In this document: one piece after another, positions 1 through 9,502 of the stretch
How positions within the stretch are numbered: position 1 is the first letter of the stretch
Layout: the number at the start of each line of letters is the position of its first letter
NCBI GenBank assembly: GCA_944384985.1
Contig: CALWVM010000007.1
Coordinates: 52,619 to 116,618, forward strand
Reading direction: 5' to 3'
DNA: 64,000 nucleotides
From: an uncultured Clostridia bacterium
GTDB lineage: Bacteria > Bacillota > Clostridia > Oscillospirales > Acutalibacteraceae
Position numbers and translations under genes: made by a program
Notes under the pieces: generated by a model
Databases searched by the model: none
What the model saw: the letters and a program-made list of their open reading frames with translations, nothing else
What the model was told of the DNA's origin: nothing

Positions 1-425
1 CCGCGAATGAGAGGAACACCGTCGCCGTGTTGTCGTTCGGGTGGAAGCCCAGCCGCGGCGCGTCGCGCAGGTCCTTGTCAAAATAGACCTCGACTGCACC
101 TGTTGTGTCGTTAATCAGCCCAAACGGAGAAACGGAACCTTTTTTAACATCCAGATATTTCGCCAATCGTTCATCGGAAGCAAAACTCAGCTTTGAGGAC
201 TCGACCTCCACCTGAATTAAGCGCAGGTCGGCATGCTTGCTGCCTTTTAAGACGACGAGCATATGGCGCTTGCCTTTGTAATCACGCAGAAACAGGTTTT
301 TGCAGATCTCGTCATTCGGATTGAAGCCCAACGCGTTGTATTCGTCCATCGTGAACGCGGGGGCGTGCTCGACCAATTCATAAGAAATCCCAAGCGTTTG
401 CAGCCGTTCAAAAATATTTTCTCTG

Positions 426-433
<8 letters not shown>
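1..433 (-). CDS. proX: Prolyl-tRNA editing protein, YbaK/ProX family (partial)
   Basis: Free-standing trans-editing deacylase of the YbaK/ProX (PrdX) family, expected to hydrolyse tRNA-Pro mischarged with alanine or cysteine in the cytoplasm. About 144 residues are visible and the frame runs off the window edge, so the C-terminus is missing. Family features seen are the N-terminal [12 protein letters not shown] stretch, the basic [10 protein letters not shown] strand and the [11 protein letters not shown] segment. The ATG at 433 is fixed by an in-frame TAG directly upstream; it overlaps the end of lepA by 8 bp, so the two are probably cotranscribed. Family assignment is firm; the substrate is inferred. 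Confidence 0.88.
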
Positions 434-2231
<1,798 letters not shown>

Positions 2232-2258
2232 GCGTTACCTCGTATATATTTTGAAACT

Positions 2259-3035
2259 TCAGCGGTCAGAATGTTCGGGCTTATCTTCGTCTTGCGGCCC
2301 GGCGGTTTTGCCATTCGGCTTCTTTTTGCGGAAAAACGGCAGGCTTCTGCAAAGCAGCAGTGCGCCCGCCGCGATCATCAGCAGCGGGACGAGCAGCATA
2401 ATGTGGAACGATTCCACATAATAGCGCGCGATACCGGCGGGCGAATAGGAACTGGAGATCATGGCAAGCGAGCCGTAGCTGATGCCGATCAAGAAAAGCC
2501 CAAGCACAAGGCCGACCCAGTCCACCGCCGCCCCTTTGGAGGGCGCGCGCCGGGCAGTGCGTTTGCTTCCCTTTTCCTTTTTTCGTTTCGGCAAAAAGGG
2601 CAGGAAAAACGGAAGCGAACAGAACAGGAAAAACAGCCCGATGAAAATCAGGTGATTTTCGGATCGATTTGGTCCGCCGATCACAGACTCGGCGGGATTT
2701 TCCGGATTATAAAGGATCGTCGCTTCGCTGCCGCGCGAAGGCACAAAGGATGTGCTGTAAGAGGTGACAAGCGTATACGCCTGCCCGTCCACATTGTAGC
2801 GGTAGACAAGCCTATATGTATCCGCCGTTTCGGTTCTCCGCTGCGGGTCGTAACCGCCTGCTTCCTGCAGCGTGTAATCGGTCAGATAACCGGTCACTTC
2901 GCGGTAGCCGCGCGTGCTGTTTGAAACCGCGTCACGGACGCCGAGAGAGAACAGCACAAGCCCTATCAGCAGACAAAAAATCGGCAAAATCAAGAAAGCG
3001 AGCATTCCACTTTTATTATCCTTTGTTCTACGCAT
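2259..3035 (-). CDS. DUF3592-like membrane protein
   Basis: 258-residue integral membrane protein of unknown function. An N-terminal hydrophobic helix (about 10-32) is followed by an extracytoplasmic beta-rich segment (about 40-125) that has the DUF3592 pattern: a TYRLVYRYNVDGQAYTL strand pair, then VPSRGSEATILYNPENPAES. Three further helices lie near 128-150, 170-192 and 205-230, separated by a basic loop, and the tail is charged. The ATG has the SD GGAAAGGAT. It sits directly before lepA, but the link is probably positional only. DUF3592 membership is by pattern recognition. Confidence 0.7.
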   Translation of the reverse strand: MRRTKDNKSGMLAFLILPIFCLLIGLVLFSLGVRDAVSNSTRGYREVTGYLTDYTLQEAGGYDPQRRTETADTYRLVYRYNVDGQAYTLVTSYSTSFVPSRGSEATILYNPENPAESVIGGPNRSENHLIFIGLFFLFCSLPFFLPFLPKRKKEKGSKRTARRAPSKGAAVDWVGLVLGLFLIGISYGSLAMISSSYSPAGIARYYVESFHIMLLVPLLMIAAGALLLCRSLPFFRKKKPNGKTAGPQDEDKPEHSDR

Positions 3036-3115
3036 CGTATATCCTTTCCAGCCGTACCGCTTTAAGGAATTCGCTTTCGACGATGAAAATTCCTCTTGGC
3101 TGCCCCATTCTCAAA

Positions 3116-4147
3116 TCAGCGGAATTGATTCAATATATGGATAATATCTTTGCCGTACTTTTGGCATTTGCGTTCTGCAAAGCCGTCAATTTGCTGCAAA
3201 TCCTGGGGTGTGACGGGGCAAAGCTGTATGATCGCTTCCATTTGTGCATTATTGAAAATATAGTATGGCTTTATGCCCTCTTTGCGGCTGGTTCCCAAGC
3301 GATAGGCTTTCAGCGCGTTATATAATGCGGTATTGTCTGTATCGGAACTGGGCTTCTCGGCAGCGGATGTCTCGGAAGGCTGCTTATCCATGCGCCGATA
3401 TTTTTCCGTATAATCCACAGGATTTTCGGTATGCATGGTCAGCAGCGCATCGCACAGCTTTTGCATACTTTTGTTTCCGATGATAAACGAGTCCGTATTT
3501 TGGTTTGCAAGATACTGCATATGCGTTTTGAGCTGGTCATATTTAATAATCTGCTCTTTGATCTCTTTTTTCGCGTACTTATCGAAAACGATGGATTTTG
3601 GGTTGGCAATAACCACAACTGAATGCACGCCAGCATTCCAAAGTTGCGGTCTCACTTTTGGAAATATCCCGCTGAGAATCTGTTTTAAGATCGTGCAATG
3701 TCTTTCGTTTTGCACAATTGGGCTGTATATGCCTTCTTTTTTATATGTGCGCCCATCCTCGGTTTTGAAGCGGCGAATAAAATCCCCTTTGGCGGTAATC
3801 TCGATGTCGCCGAGCAGCTTTTTGCATTCGATCACCAAGATAAAGTTCTTATGTAAAACCAGATAATCGATTTGCGCGGTCAAGCCCTTATAATGTAAAA
3901 ATAAATCATGAAAAACATAAATGGGCATAAAGCTCGATTTTAGTTCGTACTCCACATTCTGTTCACCGTGGATTCCGGCTTTCAACATTTTGATATCCTG
4001 TTGAATTTTCAGGTAAAGCGGTGCATTTGCCGGCGTCTCTGCAAGCAAACGTTCCAAAGCGTCCAGTTGTTTTTGCGCGGTAGTATCCGACTTAACAAAA
4101 ATCGGTTCCGTTATGGTATTACTCTTAAAAAAATCAAAAATCCCCAA
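3116..4147 (-). CDS. NERD nuclease-related domain protein with C-terminal HRDC domain
   Basis: 343 aa. The NERD domain (about 58-190) shows the PD-(D/E)XK-like core: GEQNVEYEL (61-69), D94 in IDYLVL, and E107-C-K109 in VIECKK. A C-terminal segment (about 275-343) resembles an HRDC helical bundle (AYRLGTSRKEGIKPYYIF...). HRDC domains bind nucleic acid, so a DNA-processing role is plausible, but no NERD-HRDC protein of this kind has a function I know. Translation starts at TTG, with GAGGAG 7 nt upstream. No helicase or partner gene is adjacent, and this gene is AT-richer than its neighbours. Confidence 0.8.
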   Translation of the reverse strand: MGIFDFFKSNTITEPIFVKSDTTAQKQLDALERLLAETPANAPLYLKIQQDIKMLKAGIHGEQNVEYELKSSFMPIYVFHDLFLHYKGLTAQIDYLVLHKNFILVIECKKLLGDIEITAKGDFIRRFKTEDGRTYKKEGIYSPIVQNERHCTILKQILSGIFPKVRPQLWNAGVHSVVVIANPKSIVFDKYAKKEIKEQIIKYDQLKTHMQYLANQNTDSFIIGNKSMQKLCDALLTMHTENPVDYTEKYRRMDKQPSETSAAEKPSSDTDNTALYNALKAYRLGTSRKEGIKPYYIFNNAQMEAIIQLCPVTPQDLQQIDGFAERKCQKYGKDIIHILNQFR

Positions 4148-4190
4148 AGATATCTCCTCATATCATGTGTTTCTGTTTTTCAAACGAAAA

Positions 4191-5072
4191 TCACACCGCC
4201 GTGCGGCTCTTGAACCCTTCGCCGAGGATGTCGGAAATTTCGGATATCACGACAAAAGCGTTTGCATCCGTTTCGCGGATGATTTGAGTCAGCCGCCAAA
4301 CGTCGCTTGCGCGCACAGCGCAGAACAGCATTTGGCGCTTATCCCCCGTATAGCCGCCGCGCACGTCGAGCACGCTCACGCCGCGGTCGAGCGTGTCCAC
4401 GATCTCGCGCACGGCGCGCGCACCTTGATCGGTAACGATGAACAGCAGCTTGTCGTGCGAAAGACCCGTTTGCGTAAGATCCACTGCCTGCGCGCTGACG
4501 TAGATGACGACCAGCGAATACAGCACGGTCTCAAGGCTGCGGTACACCGCAAAGGACAACAGCACGACCGCCAAATCCAAAAGCAGGATCACGCGCCCCA
4601 TGGACATCTGCGGGTGCCGCCTTTGCAGGAACTTCGAGATGATGTCCGTGCCGCCCGTCGTCGCCCCGCGCAGGAACACGAGCCCCAGCCCTGCGCCGCT
4701 CAGGATGCCGCCGAACAGCGCGGACAGCAGCCGGTCCCCCGAATAAACCGGTAAAAACGGTGCGGTCGCATCCATGAGAAAGGATGAAAAAAAAGTAGCG
4801 ACAACGGTTTTTATAATAAAAGCAAAGCCGAACTTGCGATATGCCAGCAAAAAGAGCGGTACGTTCAAAAGAAACACCACTGTACCGATGGGCGTGCCGA
4901 AAAGGTGGTGGAGCACCGTGGCGAGCCCCGTAAACCCGCCAAGCAGGATGTCGTTCGGCGCCAAAAACACATTGACCGCCGCCGCATACAAAAAGCCGCC
5001 CACAAAATACAGCAGCAGATCCGCCGCAATTTTGCGCGCCGTGTGCTTATTTTGCTTCCCCGTTGCTTTCAC
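4191..5072 (-). CDS. YitT/DUF161 family membrane protein with DUF2179 domain
   Basis: 293 aa. The N-terminal half has five or six hydrophobic helices with the YitT family signature (FGTPIGTVVFLLNVPLFLLAYRKFG and FLRGATTGGTDIISKFLQRR). The C-terminal 80 residues form the soluble DUF2179 domain (TQTGLSHDKLLFIVTD...). Members of this group are widespread in Firmicutes and have no settled function; the topology suggests a transporter or sensor. Start is GTG with SD GGAGAACG, and it overlaps mrnC by 26 bp, showing translational coupling. Confidence 0.9.
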   Translation of the reverse strand: MKATGKQNKHTARKIAADLLLYFVGGFLYAAAVNVFLAPNDILLGGFTGLATVLHHLFGTPIGTVVFLLNVPLFLLAYRKFGFAFIIKTVVATFFSSFLMDATAPFLPVYSGDRLLSALFGGILSGAGLGLVFLRGATTGGTDIISKFLQRRHPQMSMGRVILLLDLAVVLLSFAVYRSLETVLYSLVVIYVSAQAVDLTQTGLSHDKLLFIVTDQGARAVREIVDTLDRGVSVLDVRGGYTGDKRQMLFCAVRASDVWRLTQIIRETDANAFVVISEISDILGEGFKSRTAV

Positions 5073-5457
5073 CGTTCTCCGCCCCGTTCTGCCAAATCCG
5101 ATCGAACAGCGTCCGGAGCCGGGTCATATCCCCGTTAAGGTACAGCCAGCCGAATAATGCTTCCAGCCCCGTGGCGCTGTGATAATCGCCCTCCGACTGG
5201 TTTTTGGGCGTGTGCCCAGGGTGCGCATTACGCCCACGCTTGTAAACGGCAAGCTCTTCTTCCGAAAGCTCGGGCAGAAGGCTTTTGGCTGCTTTTGCCT
5301 GCGCCGCAGCGTTGACAAGCGCCGTCGAAAGGGTATGTAGCCGCCCGGCGGGGCGGTTCGCCTGCAAAAGCAGGCGTTCGCGCACAAGAAGCCCGTATAC
5401 TGCGTCGCCCAAGAAAGCAAGCGAAAGCGGGCTGTACATATTGGTATTGTTCTCCAT
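5047..5457 (-). CDS. mrnC: Mini-ribonuclease 3 (MrnC)
   Basis: 136-residue RNase III catalytic domain without a dsRNA-binding domain, the hallmark of mini-RNase III, which matures 23S rRNA ends in Firmicutes. The two catalytic blocks are present: LAFLGDAVYGLLVRERL (about 13-29, with metal-binding Asp18) and ATGLEALFGWLYL near the C-terminus (acidic Glu). The basic RNA-contacting stretch KRGRNAHPGHTPKNQSEGDYHSA lies between them in shortened form. Cotranscribed with obgE upstream. SD GGGGGAA precedes the ATG. Confidence 0.93.
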   Translation of the reverse strand: MENNTNMYSPLSLAFLGDAVYGLLVRERLLLQANRPAGRLHTLSTALVNAAAQAKAAKSLLPELSEEELAVYKRGRNAHPGHTPKNQSEGDYHSATGLEALFGWLYLNGDMTRLRTLFDRIWQNGAENGESNGEAK

Positions 5458-5490
5458 GGTTCCCCCGTTTATCCGTTTTCCGCCGTCGAA

Positions 5491-6762
5491 TTACGGTACA
5501 TAATCGAATTCGAAGTCGTAGATACTGACGGTGTCGCCCTCCTGAATCCCTTTTTCCCGCAGGGCGTCCAGAATCCCGCTCGTTTGTAAGACCGTCTGGA
5601 AATATTGCAGGGATTCATAGTCATCCATGTCGGTTTTCAAAAGAATTTTATACAGCCATTCGGCTTCCACGATATATACGCCGTCCTGTACGGTAACGGT
5701 AAAGCCGTTTTTCTTCTCCTTTTCGAGCAGTTCCATCGGGATCTCTTCGGGCTCGTAACGTTTGACGGGCGGCAGCGTGGCGAGTTTCGCCGCCACGGCG
5801 TTAATAAGCTCTTTTGTACCGTACTGAATCGGCGCCACGATCTCGAAATATGGCAAGCCCTTATTTTCTATATATCGGCGGAAACGCTCGCGCTGCTCAT
5901 CCTCGGCAAGGTCGATCTTATTCCCCGCGACGATCTGCGGGCGTGCGCTCAGTTCCGGATTGAATTTGCGCAGTTCTTCGTTGATCTTTTCAAAATCTTC
6001 GATTGGGTCACGGCCTTCGCTGCCCGCAACGTCCACCACGTGCACGAGCATCCGGCAGCGTTCAACATGGCGCAAAAACGCATGCCCGAGCCCGACGCCT
6101 TCTGCGGCGCCCTCAATGAGCCCCGGGATATCCGCCATCACAAAGCTCTGCCCATCGCCCATGCGCACCACGCCGAGCACAGGTGTGATCGTCGTAAAAT
6201 GGTAGTCGCCGACAATGGGCTTGGCTTCACTCACAACGGAAAGGAGCGACGATTTGCCAACATTCGGGAAACCCAGAAGTCCCACGTCGGCAATCAGTTT
6301 GAGCTCCAAGGAGACTTCCCATGCCTCCCCCGGCGCGCCGCTTTTCGCAAAACGCGGGGTCTGGCGCGTGGGCGTGGCAAAATGGCGGTTGCCGAAGCCC
6401 CCTTTGCCGCCTTTTGCGGCGATGAACGGTTCGTCGTTCGACATATCAGCCAGTACCGCGCCGCTTTCCACTTCGCGGATGATCGTCCCGCGCGGGACGC
6501 GGATGATGAGATCCTGTCCCTTTTTGCCATTGCAGCGGCCGCCGCGCCCGTTCTGCCCGTTTTCCGCCGTATACTTGCGCTTGTAGCGGAAATCCGCAAG
6601 CGTGGAAAGGCTGTCATCCACGACAAAAACGATGTTGCCGCCGCGCCCGCCGTCGCCGCCGTCCGGGCCGCCGGACGCAACATACTTTTCCCGGTGGAAT
6701 GCGACCGCGCCGTCGCCGCCGTTCCCCGCTTTGATTTTGATTTTTGCAACGTCTACAAACAT
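5491..6762 (-). CDS. obgE: Obg family GTPase (ObgE/CgtA)
   Basis: 423-residue ribosome-assembly and stress GTPase. The glycine-rich Obg fold occupies residues 1-158 (AGNGGDGAVAFHREKYV, GGPDGGDGGRGG). The G domain follows with G1 GFPNVGKSS, G3 DIPGLIEGA and G4 GNKIDLAE, and residues about 345-423 form the OCT domain found in Gram-positive Obg proteins. Length and domain order are standard. It heads the obgE-mrnC-yitT group; the usual rplU-rpmA neighbours are absent. SD GGAAAG. Confidence 0.98.
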   Translation of the reverse strand: MFVDVAKIKIKAGNGGDGAVAFHREKYVASGGPDGGDGGRGGNIVFVVDDSLSTLADFRYKRKYTAENGQNGRGGRCNGKKGQDLIIRVPRGTIIREVESGAVLADMSNDEPFIAAKGGKGGFGNRHFATPTRQTPRFAKSGAPGEAWEVSLELKLIADVGLLGFPNVGKSSLLSVVSEAKPIVGDYHFTTITPVLGVVRMGDGQSFVMADIPGLIEGAAEGVGLGHAFLRHVERCRMLVHVVDVAGSEGRDPIEDFEKINEELRKFNPELSARPQIVAGNKIDLAEDEQRERFRRYIENKGLPYFEIVAPIQYGTKELINAVAAKLATLPPVKRYEPEEIPMELLEKEKKNGFTVTVQDGVYIVEAEWLYKILLKTDMDDYESLQYFQTVLQTSGILDALREKGIQEGDTVSIYDFEFDYVP

Positions 6763-6809
6763 AGTTTCATCTTTCCTTTTGCCGCCTGTTTTGCGGCCGG
6801 GTCGTTGTT

Positions 6810-6815
6810 ATTATA
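6810..6815 (-). promoter_or_regulatory. -10 element for the obgE operon
   Basis: A consensus TATAAT on the minus strand, 47 bp upstream of the obgE start. The -35 region 17 bp further upstream (TTTATC) is weak, so a transcription factor may assist. Confidence 0.55.
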
Positions 6816-6882
6816 GCAAAATCCACCGAAAAGATAAATAGACGATCGGGAAAAAAGGGAAAATTTCTGATAATCTGTTCGG

Positions 6883-6935
6883 TTTACACAAATTGTGTCT
6901 TTCGTATTGACTTACACTATATATTGTGGTATGAT
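6883..6935 (+). promoter_or_regulatory. Promoter with NrdR-box-like tandem operator
   Basis: -35 TTGACT (6907-6912), 17-bp spacer and -10 TATGAT (6930-6935). The spacer is occupied by ACACTATATATTGTGG (6914-6929), which fits the known NrdR consensus ACACWATATATWGTGT at 15 of 16 positions. Fifteen bp upstream lies a half-matching site ending ATTGTGT (6892-6898) inside the perfect palindrome ACACAAATTGTGT (6886-6898). Tandem boxes about 15 bp apart are the normal NrdR arrangement. NrdR is the ATP/dATP-sensing repressor of ribonucleotide reductase genes. The transcript would run into a hairpin at 6973 and then toward the gene at 7098. Confidence 0.55.
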
Positions 6936-6972
6936 AAGCGCGTAAAGGAAAATATTTCTAAATGATTTTTCT

Positions 6973-6998
6973 AAAGTCCGTTTTTTTGGACTTTTGTT
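6973..6998 (+). terminator. Hairpin between the two promoters (possible terminator)
   Basis: AAAGTCC and GGACTTT form a 7-bp stem around an eight-base GTTTTTTT loop and are followed by TTGTTGT. It would end the RNA from the upstream promoter after about 55 nt, or act as an attenuator before the LexA-controlled promoter. The U-tract is imperfect. Confidence 0.4.
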
Positions 6999-7020
6999 GT
7001 AAAAAAATCGAACATTTGTC

Positions 7021-7078
7021 TTGACAAATTTCAAAAGCCTGTTATAATGAGGGTGTAATGAGACAGAACAAATGTTCC
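7021..7078 (+). promoter_or_regulatory. LexA-box (SOS) promoter
   Basis: -35 TTGACA (7021-7026), 16-bp spacer, -10 TATAAT (7043-7048). Just downstream of the predicted start site lies GAAC-AAAT-GTTCC (7066-7078), matching the Gram-positive LexA/DinR consensus CGAACRNRYGTTYC at every position except the first. A second, degenerate copy CGAAC-ATTT-GTCT (7009-7021) abuts the -35 element. This arrangement predicts repression by LexA and induction by DNA damage. Confidence 0.78.
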
Positions 7079-7097
7079 GAACGGAGGTTTGAGACAG

Positions 7098-7343
7098 ATG
7101 ACAGCCGCACTTGCTATTCGTTCCGCCCTGGAATTGGCGTTTATTTTGTTACTGATTTACGGGTTTATCAAAGAAGACAAGCTGATTGCATTTGAGCAGA
7201 AAGTGTACCGCATCATCTTTGTCAATTACCGCCGCTACAAACGCAAAAAGCGGTATGATAAGATGCGGAAAACGCGCGCGTTCCGCGTGTATGAGGGTGG
7301 CAGACCCAAAAAGCCCTCCGGCGGCAGCGTGCATGTAGCCTGA
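7098..7343 (+). CDS. Small SOS-type membrane protein of unknown function
   Basis: 81 aa. One N-terminal hydrophobic helix (about residues 6-24, ALEL-FILLLIYGFI) is followed by a strongly basic cytoplasmic tail (RRYKRKKRYDKMRKTR). The ATG at 7098 is chosen because GGAGG ends 10 nt upstream; the TTG at 7089 is too close to the SD. I do not recognise the family. Small single-pass proteins made from LexA promoters in Gram-positives (YneA, SosA, ChiZ types) often block cell division, so that role is an inference from promoter and topology. There is no LysM domain as in YneA. A strong terminator follows, so it is a single-gene unit. Confidence 0.8.
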   Translation: MTAALAIRSALELAFILLLIYGFIKEDKLIAFEQKVYRIIFVNYRRYKRKKRYDKMRKTRAFRVYEGGRPKKPSGGSVHVA

Positions 7344-7373
7344 CCGATCCTACCTTTCTTTTTTCACACAACA

Positions 7374-7424
7374 CGGCGGCGGGGCGGACTGTTTTGGCGG
7401 TCCGCCCCGCCGCCGCTCTTTTTA
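7374..7424 (+). terminator. Strong intrinsic terminator
   Basis: A perfect 16-bp GC-rich stem (7374-7389 with 7400-7415) and a 10-base loop, followed by CTCTTTTT. It isolates the SOS gene from the MBL gene downstream. Confidence 0.93.
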
Positions 7425-7502
7425 GCGGTTCGGTTCGGGCAGGAAAATCTTTTTTCGAAACAACGCCCGCCGCTGTACGGGCGGAAGCTGAGGAGGCACA
7501 GC

Positions 7503-8264
7503 ATGGAACCCTGGTTTACAACAGACCGCATAGATGCGGACACCTATGTCATAAGTGAATACCGGCACTGGGAAGAAAACCACTGCTATCTGCTGAACGG
7601 TTCGGAACGGAGTTTGCTGCTTGACACAGGGCTTGGCATTTGCGACATCCGCGACGCCGTAACGCCTTTAACGGATCAGCCGGTTACCGCCGTTGCCACC
7701 CATATCCACTGGGACCACATCGGCGGGCATCGGTATTACCCCGACTTTTATGCGCACGCGGCCGAGCTTAGCTGGCTGCAAGGCGGCTTTCCGCAGTCCA
7801 TAGAGACCATACGCGGCTATGTCACAGAGCGCTGCCGCCTGCCGGAGGGCTATGATGTAAATGCCTATGTCTTTTTTCAGGGGACGCCGACAAAGGTGCT
7901 GTGCGGCGGTGAGAAAATTGACCTTGGCAACCGACAGATCACAGTACTGCATACGCCGGGGCATTCGCCCGGGCACATGTGCTTTTGGGAAGCGGACCGC
8001 GGGTATCTATTCACGGGAGACCTCGCGTACAAAGGCGAGCTGACCGCGTATTTCCCCTCCACCGACCCACAGGCGTATCTGCGGTCGCTTGAAACGGTGG
8101 CAGCACTGCCCGCAAAAAGGGTCTTTCCCGCGCACCACGATTTAAGCATGCAACCGGAACTTCTTGCGCGCATGCGCGATGCGTTTCGTGACCTTGCGCA
8201 GTGTGGGAAACTCGTACACGGCAGCGGGAAATTCGATTACGGCGACTGGTCGATTCGGCTGTAA
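7503..8264 (+). CDS. MBL-fold metallohydrolase
   Basis: 253-residue metallo-beta-lactamase fold protein of the glyoxalase II-like type. The metal motif HxHxDH is present as THIHWDHIGGH, followed by HTPGHSPGHMCF and GDLAY, which supply the remaining His and Asp ligands, and a C-terminal FPAHHD. A hydrolytic function on a thioester or ester is likely, but the substrate cannot be read from sequence. SD AGGAGG lies 6-7 nt before the ATG. A small inverted repeat (CGCCCG/CGGGCG, about 7465-7485) lies in the 5' UTR. Monocistronic between two terminators. Confidence 0.88.
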   Translation: MEPWFTTDRIDADTYVISEYRHWEENHCYLLNGSERSLLLDTGLGICDIRDAVTPLTDQPVTAVATHIHWDHIGGHRYYPDFYAHAAELSWLQGGFPQSIETIRGYVTERCRLPEGYDVNAYVFFQGTPTKVLCGGEKIDLGNRQITVLHTPGHSPGHMCFWEADRGYLFTGDLAYKGELTAYFPSTDPQAYLRSLETVAALPAKRVFPAHHDLSMQPELLARMRDAFRDLAQCGKLVHGSGKFDYGDWSIRL

Positions 8265-8283
8265 AATCCATAAAGATGAAACA

Positions 8284-8323
8284 AACAGCGGTATGCCTCT
8301 TTGGAAGCATACCGCTGTTCTTA
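8284..8323. terminator. Bidirectional terminator between convergent genes
   Basis: AACAGCGGTATGC pairs with GCATACCGCTGTT (13 bp) around a 10-base loop. It serves the MBL gene and the radical SAM gene on the opposite strand. Confidence 0.85.
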
Positions 8324-8338
8324 TATCCTGATCTTCCG

Positions 8339-8947
8339 TTATCCTGCGGAGTATGTGCGCACGCGCAGCGGGATGCCCATTTCGTCCGCAAGCTTTTGAC
8401 AGGCGGCAATATCGTCTTTCGAAATCACATCCACTACCGTAAATTTGACATTTACACCGGTTTCTTTGCATTCGCGGGCGAATTTCAAAATCGCGTCAAA
8501 CGCCGCTTTCCCGAACGACGGCGCGCACAGGTCATCGTATTTTTCGGCGGTCGGGGCGTTCAGCGAAATGGAAACCGTATCAAAATATTTGCAGATTTCC
8601 TTTGCGGTCGGCTTTTTGTTGATGAGGTCCGAAAGACCGTTGGTATTCACGCGCAGCTTTAAGCCCTTTTCTTTCAAATAAGCCGCCGTTTTCAACATAT
8701 TATCATATGCGCAGGTCGGCTCGCCGTAACCGCAGAACACAACCTCGTTTTCATACCCGGTGAAATCCCACGCATCAATTGCCGCTTTGATCTCCTCAAA
8801 TGTCGGCGAATGCGCTTCGAACCAAAGCGAATGTGCCTCGCCCACGGCGTCGCCGTTTTGCCGGATGCAGAATTTGCAGCGGCACGGGCAGGCGTTGGTG
8901 AGATTCAAATAGACTTTGTTTTCATAGGTATACACGATGTCCGTCAT
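8339..8947 (-). CDS. Radical SAM protein of the S-component-paired (TIGR04100-like) family
   Basis: 202-residue compact radical SAM enzyme. The [4Fe-4S]-binding CxxxCxxC motif is C20-PCR-C24-KF-C27, followed by GYGEPT (the GGE-like SAM site) and VNTNG. It has no C-terminal SPASM or B12 domain. From memory it resembles TIGR04100, a group that regularly sits next to the TIGR04002 membrane protein, as here. Its reaction is unknown. It is the last gene of a three-gene operon with an ECF S-component and pyridoxal kinase, 12 bp after the S-component, so a role in making or modifying a vitamin-like molecule is an inference. Confidence 0.82.
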   Translation of the reverse strand: MTDIVYTYENKVYLNLTNACPCRCKFCIRQNGDAVGEAHSLWFEAHSPTFEEIKAAIDAWDFTGYENEVVFCGYGEPTCAYDNMLKTAAYLKEKGLKLRVNTNGLSDLINKKPTAKEICKYFDTVSISLNAPTAEKYDDLCAPSFGKAAFDAILKFARECKETGVNVKFTVVDVISKDDIAACQKLADEMGIPLRVRTYSAG

Positions 8948-8959
8948 AATGCCATCTCC

Positions 8960-9502
8960 TTAAAAATTTCGATAGATCCTTTTTTTGATGTCGGCTTTGT
9001 CGAGCGCCGCCGCCGCGGCATAATAGATTACCGCGCTGCCGACCGCCTGCACAACGCTGAACGGAACGGACGTGAGCGCCGTCGGGAAGCTGTATAAAAG
9101 CCCCTCCGCCAAGAAATAGCCCAGCACCGTAACAACGCCGGACACAAGCGGCATAAACGCCGTTGCCTTATTGAGCAGGCGGTGCGGCACGTGCTTCCGC
9201 CGCACATACACAAGTGCAAACGGCAGGGCGTTGCACGCCTTGATGATCGCGGTAAACGGCGCCCAGGCTGCGCTGCCCGCGAGCACATCCGCAAGCGCGC
9301 CGCCCACGGCTGCAGCCCCTGCGGCATACGGCAGCGGCAGAATGCACGAGGCGATATAGATCATGCTGTCGCCGAAATGCACATAACCGTCGTTGATGCC
9401 TGTATTGACCTTGACGAACGCCGTCATCACGACGATGAGCGCGGCGAACAGCGCGCTTAAAATCAGATTATATAACGCCCTTGGCGTTTGCTTTTTGCTC
9501 AT
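8960..9502 (-). CDS. ECF-transporter S-component-like membrane protein (TIGR04002-like)
   Basis: 180 aa with five or six hydrophobic helices, the size and pattern of an energy-coupling-factor substrate-binding S-component (N-terminal LILSALFAALIVVMTAFV, then GDSMIYIASCILPLPYAAGAAAVGGALADVLAG in two parts). It overlaps the pyridoxal kinase by 4 bp (ATGA), so the two are translationally coupled. No EcfA/T genes are in the window; shared modules elsewhere are usual. By guilt with the kinase and the divergent PdxR-type regulator the substrate may be a B6 vitamer. That is inference. Confidence 0.8.
   Translation of the reverse strand: MSKKQTPRALYNLILSALFAALIVVMTAFVKVNTGINDGYVHFGDSMIYIASCILPLPYAAGAAAVGGALADVLAGSAAWAPFTAIIKACNALPFALVYVRRKHVPHRLLNKATAFMPLVSGVVTVLGYFLAEGLLYSFPTALTSVPFSVVQAVGSAVIYYAAAAALDKADIKKRIYRNF

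Noticed and set aside
6962-7024. A 20-codon ORF inside the short RNA from the NrdR-type promoter
   Set aside because: No SD in front and the frame merely runs through the hairpin; it could at most be incidental.
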